Shown: in pieces, positions 54,380 through 64,000 of the stretch | Position numbering within the stretch: position 1 is the first letter of the stretch | Layout of the letters: every line of letters begins with the position of its first letter | Origin: Ophioceras dolichostomum | Taxonomy: Eukaryota > Ascomycota > Sordariomycetes > Magnaporthales > Ophioceraceae | Length of the DNA: 64,000 nucleotides | Assembly: GCA_003049485.1 (NCBI GenBank) | Contig: PYST01000004.1 | Coordinates: 62,001-126,000 of the forward strand | Direction of reading: 5' to 3' | The notes under the pieces: generated by a model | Database searches by the model: none | The model's input: only the letters and a program-made list of their open reading frames with translations | Told to the model about the DNA's origin: nothing | Made by a program: the position numbers and the translations under genes

Positions 54380-55363
54380 ATGTATACCACAGAGTATCAG
54401 GATTACCGGGACTACCGAGACTATCGGGACCGAGACTATCGGGACTACCGGGACTACAAGCCTCGAAAGTCTGTGATCAGGATGGACCCGGACTGTGCGA
54501 TATGTCGGGCGCCGGCCACGGTGCAGTGTGATTGCGAGGCCAAAGGGCTGGAGCAAGCCGTCAAGCAGGCCGAGATGAAGATGATGAACTCGATATATAG
54601 TGAAATCAGGTATGTTTGGCACCTCCTAACTCCTGTGTCCACCAACACTAGGACGCTGGCTTTCAGCAAACAACCAGGTCTTTGCCTCTTGCCAGGCGTC
54701 ACCATTGCCACCGCCACCACCTCCTCCTCCTCCTCCTTCACGAGCACCACTGGTACTGCCCTAGGCAGTCCCTGCTATCGGATGCCGATCATATATGCTG
54801 ATACGAGGCTCCCATCACCGCTCACCAGGATGTGGGTGCGGTCTCACGCCCAAGACTACATCCTGGAGTACTTCCGCATCCTGACCGAGCGGCGCAAATC
54901 AGCCCACACAGCGCACCTGGAGCGGATCACCACGCATTCGTACCACTACTACCACCAGCCACCACACCCGAACGAGATCGCGGCGGCCCAGGCGACGCTC
55001 AAGCGCGGCATCGACGAGGACTGGCAGAACTCGGTCCAGCGCTACCCGGAGGTGCTGCAGTACTTCTTCAGCCTCGTCGACCTCACCCTGCCCGAGGACT
55101 CGGACCCGGCCGTGCGGGACCCGCCGCTGAGCGCACTGGGCGGCCAGCGCAAGGCCGGCCGCCGGGGGCCGGCCACCGTCGCCTCCGCCAGCGTGGCCGC
55201 CCACGAGCTGCCCCCGGCGCACAGGAGGACGCCGCCGCCGCCGCCGCCGGTCATGATGGGCCCGGACAGGAGGACGCCCGCGCCGCACTTCAGGAACGCG
55301 TTCCGGCCACCACCGCCGCAGCACCCGCCGTCGGCGTATTATGGCCCTCCGGCGCCTTACTAG
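54380..55363 (+). CDS. Conserved-looking hypothetical protein with N-terminal DYR repeats
   Basis: Two exons proposed, 54380-54609 and 54829-55363, giving 254 aa; the 219-nt intron (GTATGT...CAG) has a length divisible by three with no stop, so it could be retained, giving 327 aa. The start is MYTTEYQDYRDYRDYRDRDY, a run of seven or more DYR/DYK units. A Cys cluster then reads DCAICRAPATVQCDCEAKGL (CxxC...CxC), which may bind zinc. A helical segment follows (KQAEMKMMNSIYSEIR, then WVRSHAQDYILEYFRILTER). Next is a His/Tyr stretch (THSYHYYHQPPHPNE), then SVQRYPEVLQYFFSLVDLTL and a Pro/Arg-rich tail. I recall similar uncharacterised Pezizomycotina proteins but no function. No signal peptide or membrane helix. 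Confidence 0.8.
   Translation: MYTTEYQDYRDYRDYRDRDYRDYRDYKPRKSVIRMDPDCAICRAPATVQCDCEAKGLEQAVKQAEMKMMNSIYSEIRYVWHLLTPVSTNTRTLAFSKQPGLCLLPGVTIATATTSSSSSFTSTTGTALGSPCYRMPIIYADTRLPSPLTRMWVRSHAQDYILEYFRILTERRKSAHTAHLERITTHSYHYYHQPPHPNEIAAAQATLKRGIDEDWQNSVQRYPEVLQYFFSLVDLTLPEDSDPAVRDPPLSALGGQRKAGRRGPATVASASVAAHELPPAHRRTPPPPPPVMMGPDRRTPAPHFRNAFRPPPPQHPPSAYYGPPAPY
54404..54461 (+). repeat. GACTAC/GACTAT-CGG coding repeat (DYR units)
   Basis: Seven successive units of about 9 nt encoding DYR or a variant (RDR, DYK). Tyr codons alternate between TAC and TAT and Arg between CGG and CGA. Confidence 0.8.
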
Positions 55364-57702
55364 CCCACCGAAATAAAAAAAATAAAAAAAAAGTCCTACG
55401 TTCTAGTATAGGTACCTGTCTATCTACCTAGGCACGGGGGGTGTCTGTCCGGTGCAGACAGACAAACAGATCTACTACGAGATTTTATGTATATCTCTCC
55501 GTTGACGTCGTTCGTCCACCACTATTATCCCGACAAGACCACCTTTTTCCATCCTACTACTCTCTTTTGTCTTTTCTTACTTTTCTTCTTACAGTCGTAC
55601 CGACCAAGACGACCAGGACCACTCCTCACATACACCCAGAGCCTTTTCCTTTGTTTTTTGTGACTATAGCATAGTCTCTACTTTTTTTTCTCGTTTGCCC
55701 TTTTGCTCTCTCTTTCGTTTTCTTTTGCTCAAGGTAATGAATGACTGATGCGATGGAAATGCCACCACGATATCACGGCCCGATGGACGACGAAAACACA
55801 TGCACAAAAATCGTTCTTTTGCATAGCGCTCGCGCGGGGAAAGCAGTGTCTGTTTTGCTTTTTTTGATACCTTTTTTCGATTGAGGTTTTTTTTTTAACC
55901 TGATTTCGCTTCTTAGACTGGGAGATTAATATGTCCTTTGTCGTCACCCCTTCTTCTCTTCATTTCTTTCCTGATCTTTCCTGTTTGTCAAGTACATGGC
56001 CGGACGGAACGAACGGAACGACAGCGGCTTTCCTGTCTCATCTATTTTCTCTCTTCCTCCGCTTTCTGACCACTCATCTCCCCCTTTCTTTTCGTCGATT
56101 TTATTACGCTATCTTTTCTTCTTTTTTCGGGATACTAATTTTCCCCCTCAATGACGCTCATGATGCCTAGAGTTTCTTTGGATCTTGGGCTTGTCTGTTG
56201 CAGAAACAATCAGACCCCTTTGAACTTGTCCGGAGGGGCGTGTTACCAGCATTTTGCTTTCAAGGATGGACTGGTACCTTTCTTTTGATCTTTCCATGTT
56301 TCTCATGCTTTTTTCGTCTTATCTACATGTCCTCATTTCTACGTTATATCGGATGTCTATGCTCTCTGACAGAGAGCCTACAGACCGGGCTAGGAAAAGA
56401 ATCAAGATTGTCACCATATCTCCACACCACAACTCGGCAGTGAGCCAGATCCATAGGTACTTACCAGGTAGTGCAGTCTCGCCATAAAGGGTCGTTGACT
56501 TCAATATAGTACGTGGCACCGCCAATGACCCTCTACCTCTGAGACACCTGACCAAATTTATTGGCCTTATGTTTGCCTTATCATGTCGAGTGGCAGGCAC
56601 ACACAGTCTATCCGATGATAACCTCATAACGCCCCCACGAGGCAGACTGCCTTTCCTTCCTATCTGTCACCATGGTAGGCAAGCAATCTGGCAGCTGTCT
56701 TCTTCCTTTTCCACTTGCCGATTGCAAGATGAGGCTCACTACTACTCGCTGCAAATGCTCATGTGCTACAATCCATCCCACTCCAATTCAAACTCCTCCA
56801 ATAAACCGCTCCAAGATCCCGTACCGAACGAGGCCCGCCCATATTACGCTCGAACGGCAAACCCGTCCAACGATAACAACACCACCCCTCCGGCCCGAGC
56901 ACAATTAGGATTGGACCAGCGCATCGATCGCCCCAAAAGCAAAGCTACCGAACCTACCGTCCTAGGGTTGCAGTGAGAGGGGCGCAAGCTCCAGCTCGGG
57001 ACTCGTCCCTGGAAGCTGAGAGGGCAGAGCTCCCAAGCTCTCATGCCCAACATGAGTGCCCAACCCCCAAGAAAAAAGCATGACATGCGGGGAGCCTGCC
57101 AGCCAGCCAGCAATCCAGCCGTTCCGGATCGTCTGGTCAGTTTGGCATGACATGGCAGTATCAGCCAACGCTTAGGTCCCTATCATGGCGGGGGAATGGA
57201 GGCCCGTCTGATCCGCGCTTCGACAAACGTACAACTACCCCGGTTTGAAGAGCACTGTCTACTAAGTAGTAGTTGCGTAACGCGGAGCCGGCTGTAGAAG
57301 GTTGGAGAGTCTCCCTCGGCTCTCAACGGCCGAAGCTTTTCCTGCCATCGTGAGCTTGGAAGGGGTGAAGAATGGCAATAGATTTGCTGCTATATATCAT
57401 GTTCCCCGCAGCCGACACGCTGCCAAGGTTGTAGATACCTAGGTAAGGTGGGTAAGGTAGGTTTTGCCTGTTTCGAGCATGTGCCCCCGCTCCCAGAATG
57501 ATATGCAAAGTCATGTCCTGGCTCCGAAAGTCAATGGTCTTTTGTGCTTCCCCTTCTTCTGCTCTTGCTTTTGGAAACCCCTACCCCGTCACCGGCAAAA
57601 GTGCGAAGAGTTACGAAACGAAAAAAAAAAAATAAAAACTAAGTATCTTAGTAGTGGAGATGGTCTCGGTCAGTGTTCGGCTTGGGAAAGCGTGGGAACG
57701 GC
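55364..57702. other. Intergenic region (convergent 3' flanks)
   Basis: About 2.3 kb. The left kilobase is very T/C-rich and probably includes a long 3' UTR of the DYR-repeat gene. A plus frame at 56569-56976 is open without any motif. A TACCTAGGTAAGG tract lies at 57434-57466 and an A-run near 57622-57640, close to the 3' end of the Bfr1 gene. Confidence 0.5.
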
Positions 57703-59394
57703 CTAGGCAGTAGCTGCCTCCGCCTCCGCTGCAGTCTCCTTGTCTTTGTCCTCCACACTAGCGTTCTTCAGGTCGCCGGCGACCTCAGCGACGGCGGCGT
57801 CTTCACCGGATTTGCCGTTGACGCCGTTCGAGGCACCAGCACTGCCATCCGCGGCAGCCTCCTCCGTCTCGATTTTCTCGATTTCCTTCTTGGCCTTGTC
57901 GATGTTCTAGTGACCGCAACGGTATAGCGTTAGTCATTATCAGACAGTCACACGTGATGGGATTACGAAACACGGTAGAAAGTGCAGCAAAAAAGGATGG
58001 ACGTACGCGTTGGGTCTGCGCCGCCTGGTCAGCCTTCCAGTGGTCGAGCTTGGCCTTGACCTTTTCGAGGACGGCGGGCACGTCGGCAGCGCTCATGGGC
58101 GGGTCGATGCCCATGGCAGCACAGTCCTCCATGACGGACGGCGGGCAGCTGAACGTCTTGGCAGCAGCGTCGGCGGCGGCCTTCTTGTTCTTGCCCTTCT
58201 TTCCCTTCTTTACGGCGGGAGCATACTCGTCCTCGCGGTCCTCCTTCCGCACCAGCTTGAAGCCCTTCATGGCGGAGTCATCGACCTTCCTCGTCGCATG
58301 TGCCTCCAGCCCGCTGTTCGCCAGGAGTGGGGTCTTCTCGGGCGCCGGGGCCGACGGGTCGAAGAAGTGGATGAGGCTGTTGGCGCGGCGGATCTCATCT
58401 AGGTAGGCTGGGTCGCTGGCTTCGGCAAGCATCTTCTGGGCGCGATCCTTCTTGGCCTCCTGGTTCCTGCGGAGCTCCTCGGCCTTTCTCCGTTCGCGCG
58501 CCTTCTTCTTGGCCTCCCACTCGTAGTCTGAGAAGGCCTTCTTCGCCGTGAAGTACTCGTCCTTGATCTTGCGGATGACTTCGAACTTCTCCCGTTGCAG
58601 GCTCTGCAGCCTGGTGCGCTCGTCCCGCAGGCTCGACAGGCCCTTGTACGCCTCGTCCTGCTCGGCCTTGATGGTATCAATCTCAGCCTGGATCTTGTTG
58701 TACTCCTCGCTGAGTGCCTTCTGCTCGGGGTCGTCCATCGTGTCCTTGATAGCCTTGATCTTGGTGCGCAGGTCGTCGATCTCGGTCTGCTGGTTGTCAA
58801 ACTGGGCGAAGTTCTTCCGCAGCTTCTTGAGGTTCGAAATTTCCGCCAGGGCCTTCTTCTCATCGACGAGCTTCATCATGCCGGTGCTGACCTGCTGGTC
58901 GAGACTAGCGATTTGCCGGTCGACATCCTCGGCGCTCTTGAAGGAAACCTTGCCGCGGGCGTTCTTCTGTTCGGCAATACGACTTCGCAGCTGGTCGTCC
59001 AGGCGTTTGATCTGGTCCAGCTTGCTCGTGCGAGCAGTCTTGCCGCCGGCCTGCTTCTGTCGGATTTCGTTGGCTTGGGTGATCAACTCCTGGCGGCGTT
59101 TCTGCGTAGGGTTTAGAGTGTCCTTGTTTTTGCTGGGCTGGGCCAGGTCGATCTTTGCCTTGATGGCATTCTATTCCAAAGCAAAAAATGCATGTAAGTA
59201 TCGGTGACAAGTCAGGGGGATCTAAGAGGGATCAGGTGATAATGAGACGCTGCCAAACTAACGTAATCGGCCATGACAGAGGCATGTTCCTTCTCAGCTT
59301 TCTCCAAGTTCTCCTTGTACAAGCCCTCGTCAGGTTTCGCCGGCTTGCTGGCAGGAGCACCAGTGTCAGGTACGGGAGTAGTGGGTTCAGCCAT
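57703..59394 (-). CDS. Bfr1-like coiled-coil polysome-associated protein
   Basis: Bfr1 associates with mRNA-protein complexes and ER-bound polysomes and influences secretion and nuclear segregation in yeast. Three exons on the minus strand, 59394-59263, 59170-58007 and 57906-57703, all phase 0; 499 aa. The N-terminus is Pro/Thr-rich, then long heptad-like coiled coil runs from about 45 to 290 (QELITQANEIRQKQAGGKTA, then DQIKRLDDQLRSRIAEQKNA and RKIKDEYFTAKKAFSDYEWE). A KK-rich linker KKGKKGKNKKAA follows. A conserved C-terminal region reads FSCPPSVMEDCAAMGIDPPM, which is characteristic of the family. The C-terminal tail is acidic and Ala-rich. It is divergent from RPB5, sharing a 598-bp intergenic region. 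Confidence 0.9.
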
Positions 59395-59992
59395 GACTGG
59401 ATTCGACGGCGGCGGCGGCGAAGCTGCCTAGGAAAAAGGATCGAAACCCGTAAATCGGTGTCAAGGAATGAACGTGGGGAAGGAAGATGGGAATTCAATG
59501 GTAAGCCAACGAGTGAAGTGCTGCAAGTGGTGTATGCCGGAGGATGAACTGTCTCCGGTGAGAGGCTGCCAAACCTTGCCGCAGGACAGTTTACCCAAAC
59601 TGGTTTCCCCCAACTCACCAGGCAGTTGAGTGTGAGCTTTCTTTTTTCGTGCAACAATACTGAGTTCTGTTCAATTCACACGTGCGGCCCACCCTGCTCC
59701 GTTCCCCGCCCGGACTGGTTGAGCCGCTGGTGGTTCACGACCCCACATTGAATGTCCAGAACAGGGCAGTTCAGGTGGACCAGGATTGGACGCATTGTGG
59801 AATAACAGAAAATCCGTGCTGAATGCATGTGGAGCCTAGCGAGGCTGGCACTCTGACTCCACTTGGAATTTTATCTGGAATCATTCGCGACTGGTAGAAA
59901 ACTGAAGGCGAGCGCATTTTCGTTTTTGCGATCACCTTCGGCGGCGGAGTTTCAAGAGGTCAAGAGCTCCTTGCGCCCGCTACCTCAACAAA
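59395..59992. promoter_or_regulatory. Bidirectional promoter region, Bfr1 / RPB5
   Basis: 598 bp between two divergent starts, one for a translation-linked protein and one for an RNA polymerase subunit. No coding feature visible. Confidence 0.55.
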
Positions 59993-60908
59993 ATGGAAGC
60001 CATAACTACCGATGCCAAGAACCAAGAGGCCCGCAAACTCTGGCGGGCCTGGAGGACAGCCCACGAGATGCTCCAGGATCGAGTATGCGCACTTGCTCTG
60101 TTTGCCTCTTTGGCCATCTTCAACTGCAGCTGACAGTGGCGCTTACCATGTCTAGGGATACGAGCTCTCCGAAGAGGAAATAAACATCTCCCTCGATGCG
60201 TTTCTCCGAGAATTCACAGATCCCGCCACGGGCCTCACAGAGTAAGTTTTGACGTTCTGGTCGAGGCAAGACATCTGTCGCGTACCGCAGAGACGATGCG
60301 AGGGGGGATTCTAGGGAGCGGGGACTCGGGACAGCTCTGTGCATAGAAGAGTGGCTGACTTTCATTGCCTTGTCGCGAACAGTCGGTCAAAGATGCGCTT
60401 TTCGGCACGCCCAGGAGATACGATGATCCAAAAGCTCACCCCTCCACCGACCGAGAGCAACCCTGACCCATCCCCCGAGTGCGGGCCCATTTGGGTCGAG
60501 TTCATGAAGGAGGAGCAGGTCGGCGTCGGCGAAATCAAGAAGTTCATCAACTACGTGTCGGACAACTCGTTCAGGGACGGCATCATGATCACGCAGGGCA
60601 GTCTGTCCAGCCAGGCACGCAAGGTCATCAATGCAGCTATGAGCTACAACACGATCGAGTGCTTCATGCAGGACGACCTCCTCGTCAACATCACCCACCA
60701 CGAACTCGTCCCCAAGCACATCCTGCTCAGCAGGCAAGAGAAGACCGCTTTGCTGGAGCGCTACCGCCTTAAGGAGACCCAGCTGCCTCGTATCCTAGCC
60801 AAGGATCCCGTCGCCCGCTACCTGGGGCTCAAGCGCGGAAACGTCGTCAAGATTATCCGGAACAGCGAGACTGCCGGCAGATACGCTAGTTATCGCCTGT
60901 GTGTCTAG
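59993..60908 (+). CDS. RPB5, shared subunit RPABC1 of RNA polymerases I, II and III
   Basis: Nuclear subunit common to all three RNA polymerases. Three exons, 59993-60082, 60156-60241 and 60383-60908, in frame; 233 aa (yeast Rpb5 is 215 aa). The start MEAITTDAKNQEARKLWRAW leads into the jaw domain: HEMLQDRGYELSEEEINISL, then VEFMKEEQVGVGEIKKFINY. The C-terminal assembly domain is highly conserved, with DDLLVNITHHELVPKHILLS, then LKETQLPRILAKDPVARYLG, LKRGNVVKIIRNSETAGRYA and SYRLCV to the stop. An insertion of about 20 Pro-rich residues (KLTPPPTESNPDPSPECGPI) in the N-terminal domain accounts for the extra length. Confidence 0.96.
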
Positions 60909-62374
60909 CCTCCATTTCATTTCCACGTTTACCTACTTCCTTGGCTGTTGCCGGTCGTCCTCGGGAGGGATAACCGAGATTGTGTGGACGGGGAGGTGAG
61001 GGTGAGGAAGGGGCCGGGCCCATGGCACGTTTCTGGTTATTGTCATGTCCTCTCCTCTAGCCTCGATATTGGGAAAGCAGGCGTTCATGGACAGGGACTA
61101 AATGTAGTATTTTATATTGGCGTTTTCAACCAAAAACATGGGCCGGAGCGGACCGGCTTGTGGCATAGTTCCAAGGTGTGCAGTCCAGATACCAAAAATG
61201 CATTAACCGTCATTTCCACGAATTGGAGGAAACAATGGTTGGTTTTGTTCTTTCTGCATCTTTATTGGTTGTTCTCCTGTGATACTGAGCTGGTGGTAAG
61301 CATATGACTTCTATCGAGATGCAACCACCACACCTCGTGGAACCTACGCCGCCCTTGTCGAGCATAGTTTCAGGCATCATTACGGAGGTCGGTAGCAAAA
61401 ATAATGGGGAGAAATTACAGGGGGACGCTCTTTGGTGCAAATCGGTGTTCGTAAAAGGCATGAGATCACAGAGCGGCACACTTATATAGAAGAACATTTC
61501 CCAGGTACCTACTGTAGAGAGGATATTACTGAACAGGGCGCTGGGGGTTTATGACTCTTCAACCAAATTTACAGGACGAAAGATCCTCTTCAAAGACAGC
61601 CGATCTATTAGGTAACAGCATCTTCCCAAAATGCTTGTCCGAGTCCCGACCGAGTGGGAAGCCTCGAGAGAGAAAAAGAGGGGACGTGTGTTGTTTGGTG
61701 TTCGTTCACTGGCTCGCGTCCAAGCTCCAGGCGACCAGCCCCGCCTAAACCACCGTGGCGGGTAGCCCCCTGGTGCCAGAAAACAGGAACATGAAAATGT
61801 TGAAGTGCCCCCGATAACACTTGAGGGCAGAAAGTCATCAAAAACACCACGCTCGAGACGGAACGACCGTGACCAAGCGCCGTTCCAATCCAATGCTCAA
61901 ACGTGCGGGGAAGGGTCCTGATGACTGATGGCTGACGCCCGTGGTGGGCAATCCAGACAAGGCAGGGAGGGTAGGGTCTCTTCCACAGTTAGAACGGATA
62001 AGGAGCGGTCAGACGTTCGTTGCTCGCGTGAGACGGGACCAGCCACTAGGTACCTATAGGTCGCTAAGAGAAGTTTTCAGAGCCTGAGCCTTTCTTTTTT
62101 TTTTTGACGGCATATGTGAACCGCACAGACAGTGAATGAAGAGTGGCATGATAGGGGCGCTGTTGGCGTCCACGGGCAGTGAATACGGGAAAGTTCGGAC
62201 GACAGATAATGGGACACACAAAACAGCGCCATTGGGCGGGCGGCCTCGACCATGGGATGGGATCAGCCGTCCAGTTTTATCAATCATCAATGCGAACGAA
62301 AATATTGCTTTTTTTTTTTGACCGCTGTTCCTCCTCCTCCCGCGTGTGGCGCTCGACGGCGGGCTGCATCTAGT

Positions 62375-62405
62375 GGTGTGTGTGCGTGCCGCACGCACAC
62401 ACACC
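62375..62405. repeat. GT/CA inverted repeat
   Basis: TGGTGTGTGTGCGTGC is followed almost directly by GCACGCACACACACCA, giving a near-perfect inverted repeat with a two- or three-base centre that could form a hairpin or cruciform. It lies in noncoding DNA. Confidence 0.75.
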
Positions 62406-62671
62406 AGCAGCCAGCGCATCGGGATTGGGGCTGGGGGTGTGACGGACAACAGGGAGTGAGTGGCGGTTGGTGACTGACAAGCCCAGGTAGCTTCGGCAAG
62501 CCGTGACAGGCAAGCCACGCCCCCCACCCGCCGCTGGCATGGATTTCCGTCTGTGCGAAATCAAGGGAGGGAGCAGGGAGGAAGGGAAGGACAGATCCAG
62601 GAAAGAGAGAGCGGGGGTCAAGCGAGGCGGGAGGTGATCGAGTCCTGTCGCTCCCCCCCCCCCGGCCCAAC

Positions 62672-62696
62672 NNNNNNNNNNNNNNNNNNNNNNNNN
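62672..62696. other. Assembly gap (25 N) between C-runs
   Basis: Flanked by CCCCCCCCCCCGGCCCAAC on the left and CCCCCCCGGTCCAAC on the right. The similar flanks suggest a collapsed or misjoined repeat. Confidence 0.95.
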
Positions 62697-63019
62697 CCCC
62701 CCCGGTCCAACAGCCAACGGGGATTTTCCCAACCCCCTCTTTCCTCTCTTGAGGGGACTGCTTCTGAGATAACCGGAAGGATACGGGAGGGTTGATGGAA
62801 TTGTTATCGAGTCTGTTTTATTTCTGGCGTCTGTCTGTCCATCAGTGTGTTTAGGCTAGGTACACATGTCGAAGTCGCCATCAGCGACTGTCGTTCTGTA
62901 TATCATCATCACTATGGTATATAGACTAAAATATCGCGATCCAGGCACACAAAAGCTAAGGCGATCCAGCACTAAAGGGGACGCCTGAGAGAGCCGCCGA
63001 GGGGTATATAACAACGGAG

Positions 63020-63039
63020 GGAGAGAGAGAGAGAGAGAG
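63020..63039. repeat. (GA)n microsatellite
   Basis: About ten uninterrupted GA units in noncoding DNA downstream of the partial gene. Confidence 0.9.
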
Positions 63040-63555
63040 CAGGAAAACAGAAAACAAAAAGAACACTCAAAATATGTAAAAGAGACAGAACAGGCATGTG
63101 AGGAATACATTAGCTTCGCTCATCAAAGTATGCGAGATAAACCTCAATATGGTCCTCCTTTTTCTGCTCTTCCTGCTCTGCTGTAGGATGTGTGAGAGAC
63201 GCTATACCCGAGCAGACTCTTTATCGAAAGAGAGAGAAGGAAAAAAACGCCAGCCAGTTCAGCCACCGATCCTTAGCAGCAGTGGTCTAAAACTCCTCCC
63301 TTACTTTTTTCCCGAAAAAAGAAAACCCAGAAAGTCCCGTATCCGCAAGCAGCGCCCAAAAAAAGATAGTCTTCGTTCGTCTCGTCGTAAACTATACATG
63401 GCTCCCACAAGAATGACATTCTGCCATGTCTTGGGTACTTGGTTGTTATGTCGTACGTATTCGTGGTGAGGTCGTGGGTGTTGGTGTATATTATTGTATA
63501 TGTGGTCGGTCGTAAGAGTGTGTGTGGGATGGGAGAGGGGCGCAAAAAGGAGGGC

Positions 63556-64000
63556 TCATAGGCCGGTTTTCTGATCTTGCGCCTTCGGCTCGCCATTCGA
63601 TGGCTGTTGGGTAGGTTTTGCGGCGGACTCGAACCGCGGCTCCTGGGGGATGGGTGACAGCTCCGTTCCCGCCGTGACCAGGTTCGGGCTTCTAGTTCGG
63701 GCGCGCTGTTGAGCACTGCTGCTGCTGCTGCTGCCGGCGCCGCCGGAGCCACCTGCTTGGTTGAAGGAGAGGAGGCCGCCGAGGTCTTGGATCAGGGCCG
63801 TGGAGCCCCGGCGCGAGCCGGTGGAACTGGCCTGCATCGTAGGTGAAGGCGCACTGCGCGGGGACAAGGGGTCAATGCTGGATAGATAGCTGTCCCTCCG
63901 CATACTCCTCCGATCGTCGTCATTACTGTTGCCGTCGCTCAGGAGGCCTCCTACGTCGAAGAACGAGACCTTGCGCGGTGTTGCCGTCGAGTTGCTCCGT
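63556..64000 (-). CDS. C-terminal part of a protein of unknown function (runs off the window)
   Basis: The minus frame is open from the right edge of the window to TGA at 63556, giving at least 148 codons of C-terminus. The text is Ser/Pro/Arg-rich and expected to be disordered. Two similar short motifs occur: VSFFDVGGLLSDGN near the edge and LIQDLGGLLSFNQAGG about 60 residues later. RRxS sites (RRDS, RRGS) flank them. I do not recognise the family from the tail alone; a regulatory tail of a membrane or signalling protein would fit. Confidence 0.7.
   Translation of the reverse strand, partial: RSNSTATPRKVSFFDVGGLLSDGNSNDDDRRSMRRDSYLSSIDPLSPRSAPSPTMQASSTGSRRGSTALIQDLGGLLSFNQAGGSGGAGSSSSSSAQQRARTRSPNLVTAGTELSPIPQEPRFESAAKPTQQPSNGEPKAQDQKTGL

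Larger units (their letters stand above)
60909..63555. other. Intergenic region with a second assembly gap
   Basis: About 2.6 kb without a supported gene. It holds a C-run and N gap at 62653-62705, a T-run at 62094-62106, a (GA)n microsatellite at 63020-63039, and a GT/CA-rich palindromic stretch near 62375-62405 (GTGTGTGTGCGTGCC followed by GCACGCACACACACC). The right part is probably the 3' UTR of the gene ending at 63556. Confidence 0.5.

Noticed and set aside
1..64000. tRNA or rRNA genes, CRISPR arrays and intact transposons
   Set aside because: No tRNA cloverleaf with A and B boxes, no spaced direct-repeat array, and no transposase, reverse transcriptase or long terminal repeats were recognised by eye; a tRNAscan and repeat search would be needed to exclude small ones.

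Overview
The window is about 64 kb of nuclear DNA from a filamentous ascomycete, most likely a Sordariomycete. Short introns (about 50-220 nt, GT...AG) interrupt most genes. The recognisable proteins look like Pezizomycotina orthologues, and a PRC2 subunit (EED) and a signalling mucin of the Msb2 type are present. The species cannot be named from the sequence. Two runs of N (43580-43639 and 62672-62696) are assembly gaps.

Layout. 1.4-2.4 kb: six-exon FKBP12 prolyl isomerase (minus). 2.4-8.8 kb: no supported gene. 8.8-10.9 kb: Msb2-like mucin (plus). 13.3-15.9 kb: MFS anion:cation symporter with a very long disordered N-terminus (plus). 17.4-21.9 kb: the most interesting block. A UstYa/DUF3328-type oxidase gene (minus), a secreted repeat precursor with six identical IPFYP-KR units (plus) and a second HxxHC protein (plus) lie side by side. 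23.0-25.6 kb: large disordered protein (minus), divergent from a complex I NDUFA5-like subunit (26.4-27.3 kb, plus). 28.7-28.9 kb: small Cys-rich ORF behind a TATA box. 31.0-32.8 kb: Rrn11-like Pol I factor (plus), convergent with a nine-exon EED/PRC2 gene (33.0-35.6 kb, minus). 35.6-41.0 kb: gene-poor. 41.0-43.4 kb: PAS-domain regulator (plus). 44.3-45.5 kb: Yip1-family membrane protein (plus). 46.4-49.2 kb: Ncl1/Trm4 RNA m5C methyltransferase, followed by the mitochondrial Obg GTPase Mtg2 at 49.6-51.4 kb (both minus). 54.4-55.4 kb: conserved-looking DYR-repeat protein (plus). 57.7-59.4 kb: Bfr1 (minus), divergent from RPB5 (60.0-60.9 kb, plus). 63.6-64.0 kb: C-terminal end of a gene that runs off the window (minus).

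How the genes fit together. Most of the window is housekeeping: RNA polymerase (Rpb5, Rrn11), translation and RNA (Ncl1, Bfr1), mitochondria (Mtg2, NDUFA5), secretory membranes (Yip family) and chromatin (EED). The exception is the 17.4-21.9 kb block. The precursor carries a signal peptide and six invariant cores. Each core ends in a Kex2 site, and each spacer is built only of X-Ala dipeptides, the kind of sequence a Ste13-type dipeptidyl aminopeptidase removes. Flanked by two proteins with double HxxHC motifs, it has the architecture of a dikaritin-type (ustiloxin/phomopsin-like) RiPP locus. The predicted core, IPFYP, matches none of the dikaritin cores I can recall. No tyrosinase, methyltransferase, FAD monooxygenase or peptidase gene is visible beside it, so this would be a minimal or partial cluster; the MFS gene at 13.3 kb could be an associated transporter, but nothing in the sequence proves it.

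All gene models were spliced by hand from frame continuity, splice signals and family knowledge. No database search was run.
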